Shown here: positions 1-7,197 of the stretch, piece after piece | Layout of the letters: each line of letters opens with the position of its first letter | Position numbering within the stretch: the stretch's first letter is position 1 | Notes under the pieces: model-generated | What the model was told of the DNA's origin: nothing | The model's input: the letters and a program-made list of their open reading frames with translations, nothing else | Database searches by the model: none | From: Chloroflexota bacterium | GTDB taxonomy: Bacteria > Chloroflexota > Anaerolineae > Anaerolineales > Anaerolineaceae | DNA length: 24,222 nucleotides | Direction of reading: 5' to 3' | Assembly: GCA_029265085.1 (NCBI GenBank) | Contig: JAJUJY010000059.1 | Location: 1 to 24,222, forward strand | Made by a program: the position numbers and the translations under genes

Positions 1-58
1 AAGCCGCCTTTTCTTCGAGCGTCATCTTAGCAAGAATATTTTGAACTTGATCCGTCAT
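1..58 (-). CDS. Glycoside hydrolase family 3 protein, N-terminus only (runs off left edge)
   Basis: The 19 visible codons read MTDQVQNILAKMTLEEKAA. The phrase MTLEEKAA is the typical opening of GH3 beta-glucosidases and related exo-acting glycosidases. The start ATG (56-58) has a strong Shine-Dalgarno AAGGAG five bases upstream, which supports the call despite its short length. GH3 enzymes release terminal sugars from short oligosaccharides. A beta-glucosidase would fit the beta-glucan locus at the other end of the window, but substrate cannot be read from this fragment. No signal peptide is visible, so a cytoplasmic enzyme is likely. It follows the molybdenum hydroxylase gene on the same strand, with a stem-loop between them. 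Confidence 0.75.
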   Translation of the reverse strand, partial: MTDQVQNILAKMTLEEKAA

Positions 59-76
59 ATTTTCTCCTTATAACAT

Positions 77-115
77 TGGGTCAAAAAGGTTGGCAATGCT
101 ACCCTTTTTGACCCA
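77..115 (-). terminator. Stem-loop between the hydroxylase gene and the GH3 gene
   Basis: Perfect 13-bp arms TGGGTCAAAAAGG (77-89) and CCTTTTTGACCCA (103-115) enclose a 13-base loop. It lies 39 bases past the hydroxylase stop codon and ends about 11 bases before the GH3 Shine-Dalgarno. On the minus strand no U-tract follows the stem, so it could be a weak terminator, a processing or stability hairpin, or a translation-modulating leader for GH3. On the plus strand the following bases are AT-rich. Confidence 0.45.
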
Positions 116-154
116 TAAGTATTTTAATTTTGGAAAATCAAATCACTACCGATT

Positions 155-2377
155 TTACTCCAGGCCTCCCGCTTCTTTTAATATTTCTTCCGGAACCAGC
201 GGGAAATGATCAAACCAGACACCTGTGGCATCATACACCGCTGCCGTAACCGCAGGCGCAAGGCACATATTCATCACCTCGCCCAAACCGCGTGCCCCCC
301 AAGGCCCGCGCGGATCCGGGATCTCCAGCACATTAATATTCATCTCTTCCGGAATATCCAGCACGGTAGGGATCAGGTAGGTGGATAAATTGGGAGTGAG
401 GACCTGTCCGTTCTTCTCGACAAAGTTTTCCATCACAGCATAACCTACCGACTGGACCAATCCACCCTGGATTTGCCCAACCACCTGCTGAGGGTTAATG
501 GCCTTGCCTACATCAATGGCGCAGTAAATCTTCTCGATTCGAACCTCGCCAGTTTCCATGTCCACAGTCACTTCGGCAGCCTGAGCAGTATACCCATAAG
601 AGACATTCGGATCGCACTTTCCGGTTTCCGGGTCAGGCACGGTAGTTTGATGGGGAATATAGGTATGGTCTAAATGGACGGGACGTTCTTCATTTGCCCA
701 CATCGCCAACGCTTTTTCTGCACCCTCTTTAATCGCGTTACCGATGAAGAACGTCATCCGGGAAGCAGAAACCGAACCCGAATCTTTTACCTGGGCGGTA
801 TCCGATGAAATCAACTCAATTTTTTCCATTGGCAAGCCCAAAGCATCAGCGGCCATCTGTGTGATTACTGTATGCGTACCCATGCCAACTTCGCTGGCGC
901 TGTGTCGAATGACAGCCCGTTCGATTGCCGCACCGCCATACAGATCAATTCCTACGGTACAGCTCTCCGGGTAGCCGAATGAGAACCCAATATTTTTATG
1001 CGCACAGGCAAGCCCCAAACCGCGCCGAATTTGCGGTTGGTCAGGATCATTTTTAGCAAATGGCCGGTCCAGCACCCACCCATCTGGTGAAACTGCCCAA
1101 CCTGCACCTTCCGCACAAGCCTTTGTTACCTCACGGATGGTGATTCCTGGCGGGTACGGCGCGCCTGTCGTTTGCAGCGAACCTTCTTTAGCCAGGTTAC
1201 GCATGCGCAATTCGACCGGGTCCATATCCAGAGCAGCAGCCAGCTTGTTCACCATTTGTTCAGCGCAGTAAACCGCCTGCGGGCCGCCAAACCCGCGAAA
1301 GGCACCGCGCGGCACATTATTGGTATAAACATCAAACGCATCAACCTTCACATTGGGAATTTCATACGGTCCAAGAGAATTGATTACAGCGTTACTGGTC
1401 ACAATACTGGTTGTAAATTTATATGCGCCGCCGTCAGCCAGCATTTTCACTTCAGCAGCGACGATCTTGCCTTCCCTGGTTGCCCCCCAGCGAGTAAAGA
1501 TACGGAACGGATGGCGCTTACAGTGCCCCAGGATCGATTCTTCGCGGCTCCAAATCACTTTGACCGGGCGAGGTTGCCCGGATTGGTGCAGTTTGAGGGC
1601 TGCCAGGGCAACAATAATTTGAACCGAAATATCCTCGCGCCCGCCAAATGCGCCGCCGGTCATGGGGTAGATCACCCGAACCCGCTCTTCAGCCAGTCCA
1701 AGTGCATGCGCCATTTGTTTCCGGTCTTTCATCCCCCACTGCCCCGTCGTAACTACCGTAATACGACCTTCCTCATCAATGTAGGCCAGGCCTGAATCGG
1801 TTTGAAGATAGGCGTGCTCCTGGGCGGGTGTATTTAGCACAGACTCCACAATCACATCTGCCTGTAGAAAACCGGCCTCGAGATCTCCATTGTACAGTTT
1901 GTGATGGCTAAAGACATTGCTGCCCACATCCGGATGCAGCACTGGTGCATCCGGGCGCATGGCCTCTTCCACATCGCAAACCACCGGCAAATCTTCATAC
2001 GTAACTTCGATCAAATCGCGCGCCTTTGCGGCAATCTCCTCGGTTTCAGCCACCACTGCGGCGACCCGGTCACCTACAAAACGCACCCGGTCAGCATATG
2101 CTTTCTGGCTTGGGCCGCAAAGCACAGGCTGGTCGTAGGTATAATACCCAAATTCGTTGCACGGCACATCCTTTGAAGTAAGCACGAGCAGTACCCCAGG
2201 CAGGGCTTCAGCTTTGGAGGTGTCCACCCGTTTGACAATCGCATGAGGACGGTGGGCCATCAGCATTTTCATATATGCCTGGCCTGGCATCGTCATATCG
2301 GAGGAAAAAACCGCCTCACCTTTGACTTTTGCTTCAGCATCGATCCGTGGTACAGACTGGCCAATATATCTCATCAT
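155..2377 (-). CDS. Xanthine dehydrogenase family protein, molybdopterin-binding (large) subunit
   Basis: This 740-residue protein is the molybdenum-cofactor subunit of a xanthine dehydrogenase/aldehyde oxidase-type hydroxylase, which hydroxylates purines, aldehydes or N-heterocycles using water as oxygen donor. Visible family marks: the aldehyde-oxidase a/b hammerhead domain over residues 10-135, GGAFGGRED at 241-249, RGAFRGFGG at 357-365, and a C-terminal GARGLGE whose Glu700 is the expected catalytic glutamate. The length is normal. Adjacent methionines (M1, M2) make the exact start uncertain by one codon; GGGA lies six bases upstream. The FAD and 2Fe-2S subunits normally encoded beside it are absent here. 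The substrate cannot be assigned; xanthine is only the family name. A perfect FNR-type box lies 107-120 bp upstream. Confidence 0.9.
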   Translation of the reverse strand: MMRYIGQSVPRIDAEAKVKGEAVFSSDMTMPGQAYMKMLMAHRPHAIVKRVDTSKAEALPGVLLVLTSKDVPCNEFGYYTYDQPVLCGPSQKAYADRVRFVGDRVAAVVAETEEIAAKARDLIEVTYEDLPVVCDVEEAMRPDAPVLHPDVGSNVFSHHKLYNGDLEAGFLQADVIVESVLNTPAQEHAYLQTDSGLAYIDEEGRITVVTTGQWGMKDRKQMAHALGLAEERVRVIYPMTGGAFGGREDISVQIIVALAALKLHQSGQPRPVKVIWSREESILGHCKRHPFRIFTRWGATREGKIVAAEVKMLADGGAYKFTTSIVTSNAVINSLGPYEIPNVKVDAFDVYTNNVPRGAFRGFGGPQAVYCAEQMVNKLAAALDMDPVELRMRNLAKEGSLQTTGAPYPPGITIREVTKACAEGAGWAVSPDGWVLDRPFAKNDPDQPQIRRGLGLACAHKNIGFSFGYPESCTVGIDLYGGAAIERAVIRHSASEVGMGTHTVITQMAADALGLPMEKIELISSDTAQVKDSGSVSASRMTFFIGNAIKEGAEKALAMWANEERPVHLDHTYIPHQTTVPDPETGKCDPNVSYGYTAQAAEVTVDMETGEVRIEKIYCAIDVGKAINPQQVVGQIQGGLVQSVGYAVMENFVEKNGQVLTPNLSTYLIPTVLDIPEEMNINVLEIPDPRGPWGARGLGEVMNMCLAPAVTAAVYDATGVWFDHFPLVPEEILKEAGGLE

Positions 2378-2771
2378 TTTTTCCCAATAGATAGTTGCTT
2401 TTAATTATTGAAGGAGGATCTGGTCATTAGAACGCGAGTATGACTATTTTTTATTATGAAATCCAAAATACCAGGGTGCATATTTGATATTAATCAATCA
2501 ACCGCAGGTCAATTCACTGGAAAACCAGGATTAATTTTACAGCAAAGTTCAGGGTTTCGTAATATGGAAAGAAAGTATCCTTTGCATTAATTAAACAACC
2601 ACTGAAAGAAATTTTCAGAACAACAAAGATCTTTTCGGATCTGTTTTATCAGCAGCTTACCAGCAGTATAGTTTTTCGTTTGGGATTTCAGCAATAACAC
2701 ATTTTCAGATGTGAATGCTGATCAAGGCATTTGATCTTTCATCCAATGACCGGAAAGACAAACAGCACAGA
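2378..2771. other. 394-bp non-coding region between response regulator and hydroxylase genes
   Basis: No open frame with a credible start or family resemblance was found on either strand. It is AT-rich and holds one clear element, the FNR-type dyad at 2484-2497. Weak hairpins, for example AGATC/GATCT around 2627-2642 followed on the minus strand by TTGTTGTT, could end the response regulator transcript, but the stem is only five base pairs. Confidence 0.6.
2484..2497. promoter_or_regulatory. FNR/CRP-type binding site TTGAT-N4-ATCAA
   Basis: The sequence TTGATATTAATCAA matches the FNR consensus at all ten specified positions. On the minus strand a -10-like CATAAT lies at 2453-2458, upstream of the hydroxylase gene. 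The distance from box centre to this hexamer is about 3 bp longer than classical class II geometry (-41.5), so activation is plausible but not proven. Oxygen- or redox-linked control of a molybdenum/iron-sulphur hydroxylase would make sense. The regulator itself is not in the window. Confidence 0.5.
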
Positions 2772-3434
2772 TTATCCCAAGCCATTTCGAATCGCAATAA
2801 TTGCTGCCTGAACACGATCATGTGTCCCTAAACAAGTAAAAATATTCGAGACGATATTTTTAACTGTACCTTCGCTCAAATACAACTTTTGAGCGATTTC
2901 TTTATTGGTTGCCCCGGTTGCAATCAGCTTTAGCACGTCAATTTCTCGCGGTGTCAACTCAGTAATTCGGTCCGCGTTTTCATCTTTGAGATTAATTTTT
3001 TCTCTTTCATCTCTTAAATTGACCAAACGCCCCGCCACCGAAGGGGTCATCTGGAATACCCCCCGAAAAGCCAGGCGAACAGATTGCGCCAGGTCAGCCG
3101 CGACCATGTCTTTTAATAAATAGCCCATAGCGCCAGCTTTTAACGATTTGACAATATATTCATCATCCTCTAACGTTGTCAGCATTAAAATGATCTGTTT
3201 TGGTTGGTCTTTTAAGATGGCCTGGGCAGCAGATATTCCATCCATCACTGGCATACGAATATCCATAAGGATTACATCGGGTTTATTCTGGACAACCATT
3301 TGAATCGCTTGTTGTCCATTTTCAGCAGTTCCAACAATCTGAATTCCCGGCTGAATGGCCAACAGAGAAGCAATTCCTTCCCGCACCAGAGACTGGTCAT
3401 CAACGATAAGCACATTGACTATTTCTGTTTCCAT
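2772..3434 (-). CDS. NarL/LuxR-type response regulator
   Basis: This 220-residue protein has a receiver domain at residues 7-125, with acidic pair Asp12-Asp13, phosphoacceptor Asp58 in LMDIRMP, and the conserved lysine in YLLKD. A C-terminal LuxR helix-turn-helix (about 153-218) follows, with the hallmark LTPRE and NKEIAQKLYLSEGTVKNI. Shine-Dalgarno AGGAG sits six bases before ATG. It begins 11 bases after the sensor kinase stop codon on the same strand, so the two form a two-component operon. The closest functional analogue by architecture is DesR of Bacillus subtilis, which controls membrane lipid desaturation; LiaR and similar regulators share the architecture, so this is only a suggestion. 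It probably binds a dyad-symmetric site as a dimer. Confidence 0.93.
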   Translation of the reverse strand: METEIVNVLIVDDQSLVREGIASLLAIQPGIQIVGTAENGQQAIQMVVQNKPDVILMDIRMPVMDGISAAQAILKDQPKQIILMLTTLEDDEYIVKSLKAGAMGYLLKDMVAADLAQSVRLAFRGVFQMTPSVAGRLVNLRDEREKINLKDENADRITELTPREIDVLKLIATGATNKEIAQKLYLSEGTVKNIVSNIFTCLGTHDRVQAAIIAIRNGLG

Positions 3435-3445
3435 TCAATCTCCTA

Positions 3446-4657
3446 TTACCCGTAGATATCTTTTGGCAGTTGAACAAACAAGGTTGTTCCGGCATTGGGT
3501 TTGCTATGGATCTTTAATCTGCCACCTATCACTTCTATTCTTTCTTTCATACCAAGCAAACCATAATGACCATCTTCTTGCTTATTTTGAAGATTAAACC
3601 CTACCCCGTTGTCCTTTATTTCTACAACGACTTTTCTGCGTGAAAAGGCAATGTTTATTGCTGCTTGAGTCGCCTGGGCATGTTTCTCAATATTGGTTAG
3701 CGCTTCTTGGATGATTTGTTTTAAGGTTAAAAGGGTCAATTCCGGAAATCCATCAGAGCTGCCGGTCAGATTATAAGTCAGGTTTAATCCGTTTTCACGA
3801 ACGCGTTCAACCAATATTCCCATCTCATCCTCAAAGGTGGATTGCTCCTCAACTACACGCAAGTTTTTTATAGTCTGGCGCAGCTCCTTCATGGCTTCAT
3901 CAGTTGCCTGTTGGGCTTTGTTGATAGAGTCCAAACTTTCATTTGCATTGATTTCGCGATATGCAACCGCTTTTTGGAGCTGGATATTAACCGCTACCAA
4001 TTGGTGACCAAGGCTGTCATGAAGATCGCGCGAAATGCGGTTTCTTTCTTCTTGTTTCCCCAGGCTGATAGAGTTTCGTGCATACATTTCAAGCTGACGG
4101 ATCAATTTTTGGTTATATTGCCGTGTGCGGTCATCGAACCGGATAATGACTCCGAAAAGATAAAAGACCACAAAACTAAATAGTTCATATAAATACCCAA
4201 CCGGAAAATCCCGGCTAATTTGGATTTGCCCAATGTTTTGATAAAAAACAAACAAAACCAAGAGCAAGACAGGTAAGACAAAGATCGGATGGATATAGAA
4301 ACAAAGGGTATAAAAGATATATCCAAGCAAAGAGGAAGAAATTCCGGTTGGGTCAGCGATATTAAGAAACAAATAGATAGCCACCCTGATACTGGTTAAT
4401 AATACGGCCATTAAAAAATAGGGTTTTTGGGGATATATCAGACTCTCAATAAATTCCAAAAGCAAGAAAGAAAAATATCCACTGCCAAGAATAATCCACT
4501 GAGTGGTGGACAAACTATAAAAGCCATAATTGTAAATGGTGTGTTGCAGCCAAAAAGTCAAATAGATTAAAAAAAACACAAAAGTGATTGGGAATCTAAG
4601 AGATCTTTCAAAATATCTGGACTTTAATTTCTGGCTCTGAGGATTTGTTTTTAACAT
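3446..4657 (-). CDS. Polytopic membrane sensor histidine kinase, HisKA_3 (DesK-like layout)
   Basis: This 403-residue kinase opens with five to six hydrophobic membrane segments (roughly residues 22-38, 54-72, 80-99, 108-140 probably two, 154-173), with very short loops and no extracellular sensor domain. A linker helix precedes the HisKA_3 dimerisation domain: RISRDLHDSLGHQL contains the phosphoacceptor His213. A HATPase_c domain follows, with an N-box-like QEALTNIEKHA and the G-box motif DNGVGF. Sensing inside the membrane is typical of DesK, which detects lipid order, and also of LiaS-type envelope-stress kinases. A -10 box at 4675-4680 lies just upstream. It is divergent from the lipid gene cluster at 4860-7938, which fits a membrane-composition role. 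Confidence 0.9.
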   Translation of the reverse strand: MLKTNPQSQKLKSRYFERSLRFPITFVFFLIYLTFWLQHTIYNYGFYSLSTTQWIILGSGYFSFLLLEFIESLIYPQKPYFLMAVLLTSIRVAIYLFLNIADPTGISSSLLGYIFYTLCFYIHPIFVLPVLLLVLFVFYQNIGQIQISRDFPVGYLYELFSFVVFYLFGVIIRFDDRTRQYNQKLIRQLEMYARNSISLGKQEERNRISRDLHDSLGHQLVAVNIQLQKAVAYREINANESLDSINKAQQATDEAMKELRQTIKNLRVVEEQSTFEDEMGILVERVRENGLNLTYNLTGSSDGFPELTLLTLKQIIQEALTNIEKHAQATQAAINIAFSRRKVVVEIKDNGVGFNLQNKQEDGHYGLLGMKERIEVIGGRLKIHSKPNAGTTLFVQLPKDIYG

Positions 4658-4674
4658 CAGGTTACCTTTGCTAA

Positions 4675-4680
4675 ATTATA
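4675..4680 (-). promoter_or_regulatory. Candidate -10 box (TATAAT) for the two-component operon
   Basis: On the minus strand a perfect TATAAT lies 17 bases before the kinase ATG, giving an expected leader of about 11 bases. No good -35 hexamer is present, which is common for activator-dependent promoters. The palindrome at 4725-4752 is centred near -70 relative to the inferred start. Confidence 0.4.
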
Positions 4681-4724
4681 CAGATATTCTACCCGACCCA
4701 AACATCCCATTCGTCATTTCTTCT

Positions 4725-4752
4725 TAGCCAACTTTCACGTGAAAGTTGGCTA
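4725..4752. promoter_or_regulatory. Perfect 28-bp palindrome between divergent genes (operator or terminator-like)
   Basis: The left arm TAGCCAACTTTCAC (4725-4738) is mirrored exactly by GTGAAAGTTGGCTA (4739-4752), with no mismatch and no spacer. It lies between the kinase gene (start 4657, minus) and the acyltransferase gene (start 4860, plus). On the plus strand it is followed by TTATTTTT, so as RNA it would resemble an intrinsic terminator, yet no plus-strand gene ends here: everything to the left is on the minus strand. An operator shared by the two divergent units, perhaps for the adjacent response regulator, is the preferred reading. An attenuator for the lipid operon is the alternative. 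Confidence 0.55.
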
Positions 4753-4859
4753 TTATTTTTGCCCACTTGGGTGCAGGAAGCATGGCTGCCTTCACTACGG
4801 ATGAAGTTCCAATTTACCTAAACTGTAACCAGAAAGAAATGCTTATCCCTGGAGGTTGT

Positions 4860-5588
4860 ATGAATAAGGAAACAGCAATTTACCAATTACAAAAAACACT
4901 TCTGACCGGTTATGCAAGGTTTTTATTGGAAACCGATATTCAATTTGAAGCCCCCCTTCCTCAGGGACCAAAAATTATTGTCGCGAATCACCCCACAACG
5001 ACCGATCCATTTTTATTGTCCTTGTTATCAGAGGAACCAATTTTTATTCCTGTGACTGGAATGGCTTTCGAAGTGCCGATTCTTGGCGCAATCTTACGTT
5101 CTGCAGGGCATATTCCAGTAGATAAGTCGACTCCAAATGGACAAACCGTGATCCAAATGGCCGTTGAAAAACTGGCAGCCGGGAAAACCATTGGCATCTT
5201 TCCCGAAGGATCGCTAAGCCCGCGCATTGGCGAATTTTGCAAGACCAAAACCGGTGCAGCCAGGATGGCCATTTTGAGCGGGGTCCCAGTGATTCCGGTA
5301 GGAATTCACCTGGGAGAAAACGCATATTTCGAAAAAGATATGGTCACCGACAATTACTCCACCACAGCTCGTTTTGCCTTCCGCGGAAAATACGCAATGA
5401 CCGTTGGGAAACCAATCCGGTTTTCCGGAAATATTGAAGATTATCCATATGTGCGAAATGTTGCTGAAGAAATTATGGGAAATATTATTCAGCAGGCACA
5501 CAAAAGCGAACGCAGGATTCTGGCAAGTCAACCGCGACATCAAGAACAAGGCAATGGCCGTTTTCAGCGAGTTTTTCGCTTTTCTTAA
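4860..5588 (+). CDS. 1-acyl-glycerol-3-phosphate acyltransferase-like protein (PlsC/LPLAT family)
   Basis: This 242-residue LPLAT-superfamily enzyme is expected to transfer an acyl chain to a lysophospholipid or related acceptor at the inner membrane face. The catalytic HX4D motif is intact in NHPTTTDPF (His44, Asp49), and the second substrate-binding block FPEGS is at 114-118. The length is typical of PlsC. I start it at ATG 4860 because GGAGG lies four bases upstream; an in-frame ATG at 4746 lies inside the palindrome and has no such site. It is the first gene of a four-gene plus-strand cluster. The acceptor substrate is unknown. Confidence 0.87.
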   Translation: MNKETAIYQLQKTLLTGYARFLLETDIQFEAPLPQGPKIIVANHPTTTDPFLLSLLSEEPIFIPVTGMAFEVPILGAILRSAGHIPVDKSTPNGQTVIQMAVEKLAAGKTIGIFPEGSLSPRIGEFCKTKTGAARMAILSGVPVIPVGIHLGENAYFEKDMVTDNYSTTARFAFRGKYAMTVGKPIRFSGNIEDYPYVRNVAEEIMGNIIQQAHKSERRILASQPRHQEQGNGRFQRVFRFS

Positions 5589-5612
5589 CCCATGATTAAT
5601 TGTGGAAATTTG

Positions 5613-6461
5613 ATGGTGAACAAAGTGAATCACAAAAACAATACGAATGAACAAATAGAGCAGTGGTTTTGCACAGAGATCTTAAAACTGAGGGCTTTAC
5701 ATTATGGCTACTGGGCATACCCTCAGGGGAACAACCGAATTGATTTAGATGGCGTCCGCACCGCCCAAATGGATTACACCGAGACACTTCTGGCGATGAT
5801 TCCAGCAGGGGTATCAAAAATTTTGCAGGTTGGAGACTGCGTTGGGGATATCCCATACACATTGAATGACGAAGGTTACAAGGTGACTGCATTATCGCCA
5901 AGCGTTTACCAGCGTGCTGTTGTGGAGAGCAGTATCGAAAAAGGAATTATTTTTTACGATCAGAATTTTGAGGATTTCTATTCTGCATCAAAATTTGATC
6001 TCGTATTGATGACCAAACCCCAAGGTGATTTTGGCGTCATCAAAACATTGCTCCAGGCGCAAAAGACCTTGAGACCGGGAGGTTACTTATTGGTATCAGG
6101 CAACTTCCGCCAGGAAAAAGCAGCCCTTTTTGAAGTTTATCCGTTTTATTCCACCTACCGGTCTTTTGCAGAACAGATCGGATTTGAGGTGATCACCGAG
6201 ATGGATATTACGGAAAACATTTTGCCAACACTTGATTATGCCAACGCAGCTTTCAGAGAGACATTATTACCTGCTTTATCCAAGGTGGATCATCTTTTAG
6301 GAAGCAAGAACAGTCTGAAATCCTCCCTGAAAAAATTGGCTATGCAAGATGAAATCAGGCTGCTCAAGGACCTCAAGAATTATTACAGTGAGCGGCTTAA
6401 TCCGGATCTGTATCGCGCAAACGCATTTTACAAACGAGTTCTATTTATAAAAAGAGGTTAA
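5613..6461 (+). CDS. Class I SAM-dependent methyltransferase
   Basis: This 282-residue protein has a Rossmann methyltransferase core. Motif I is degenerate, LQVGDCVGD at about 71-79 in place of the usual (V/L)DxGCGxG, followed by a strand ending TALSPS and the motif-IV-like FDLVLMTKP. LRPGGYLLVSG is the post-core strand typical of the family. The N-terminal HYGYW recalls the HFGYW phrase of lipid methyltransferases such as cyclopropane and mycolate synthases. The C-terminal third is rich in Leu, Lys and Ser and unassigned. ATG 5613 is preferred over 5592 because GGAAA lies upstream. It follows the acyltransferase by 24 bases and precedes the glycosyltransferase by 5. A lipid or glycolipid substrate is inferred from context only. 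Confidence 0.75.
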   Translation: MVNKVNHKNNTNEQIEQWFCTEILKLRALHYGYWAYPQGNNRIDLDGVRTAQMDYTETLLAMIPAGVSKILQVGDCVGDIPYTLNDEGYKVTALSPSVYQRAVVESSIEKGIIFYDQNFEDFYSASKFDLVLMTKPQGDFGVIKTLLQAQKTLRPGGYLLVSGNFRQEKAALFEVYPFYSTYRSFAEQIGFEVITEMDITENILPTLDYANAAFRETLLPALSKVDHLLGSKNSLKSSLKKLAMQDEIRLLKDLKNYYSERLNPDLYRANAFYKRVLFIKRG

Positions 6462-6466
6462 TCGAA

Positions 6467-7174
6467 ATGAAAGTCAACAACAAAAAAGTTACAGCCGTTG
6501 TATGTGCCTATAACGAAGAAGCCACCATCCGTGAGGTCATGGAAACCTTGGTAAATACACCTTTGATTGATGAAGTGATTGCCGTGGATGATGGTTCCAA
6601 AGATCAAACCGGAGTGATTTTAAGTGGATTCCACAATCCAGATCATGTTCAGGCTATTTTATTACCTGCTAATCGCGGCAAAGGACACGCCATGGCAACT
6701 GCTGTATCCCGAGCCAGCGGAGAAATCCTATTGTTTATCGATGCCGATTTAAAAAATCTTTCCACACAACATATTTCAACCATGTTGAGTACTTTCGCCA
6801 ATGAAGAAATAGATATGCTGATTGGGTTCCCCATCCGAGGCAAATCCATTACACCTGTCGAGCGAATGGATCCTTTCCAACACTTATCGGGGCAGCGTGT
6901 ACTTTACCGGCAAGATTTTCTCCCTTTACTTGAGCCTATTCTCGTTTCCGGATATGGCGTAGAAACCATCTTAAATTTACATTACCAGCAACAGGGCAAA
7001 CGAGTAAAAACCATATTTTTGCAATACCTGATTCACCCGATCAAAGTTGAAAAATCCGGATTGCGAAAAGCTATGGGCGAGTATTTATTAGAAGGCAGGC
7101 AAATCTTGGTGACCAAATTAAAGAACCCACAGTTGGTCTGGAATTCATTTTTGTTTGCAATCAATCGCAAATAA
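6467..7174 (+). CDS. Family 2 glycosyltransferase
   Basis: This 235-residue GT2 enzyme has the GT-A fold hallmarks: VVCAYNEEATI at 11-21, VDDGSKDQT at 40-48, NRGKGHAMATA at 69-79, and the metal-binding DxD as DAD at 92-94. There is no C-terminal membrane domain, so it is soluble or peripheral, like dolichol-phosphate mannose synthase-type or glucosyl-3-phosphoglycerate synthase-type enzymes. It probably moves a hexose from a nucleotide sugar to a lipid or polyprenyl-phosphate acceptor; donor and acceptor cannot be told from sequence. It sits 5 bases after the methyltransferase and 23 before the second acyltransferase-like gene, with GAGGT as its ribosome site. Confidence 0.85.
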   Translation: MKVNNKKVTAVVCAYNEEATIREVMETLVNTPLIDEVIAVDDGSKDQTGVILSGFHNPDHVQAILLPANRGKGHAMATAVSRASGEILLFIDADLKNLSTQHISTMLSTFANEEIDMLIGFPIRGKSITPVERMDPFQHLSGQRVLYRQDFLPLLEPILVSGYGVETILNLHYQQQGKRVKTIFLQYLIHPIKVEKSGLRKAMGEYLLEGRQILVTKLKNPQLVWNSFLFAINRK

Positions 7175-7197
7175 CCCAATTCGTGGAGGCAATAAGA

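Noticed and set aside
1172..1795. 207-codon plus-strand open frame opposite the hydroxylase gene
   Set aside because: It lies entirely antisense to a well-supported gene with conserved motifs, has no recognised family and mirrors the codon pattern of the real gene.
4746..4859. Upstream in-frame ATG extending the first acyltransferase by 38 residues
   Set aside because: The ATG lies inside the 28-bp palindrome, the extension has no family match, and ATG 4860 has GGAGG at a good distance.
5214..5654. 146-codon minus-strand open frame across the acyltransferase/methyltransferase junction
   Set aside because: It overlaps two genes with clear catalytic motifs on the other strand and shows no recognisable domain.
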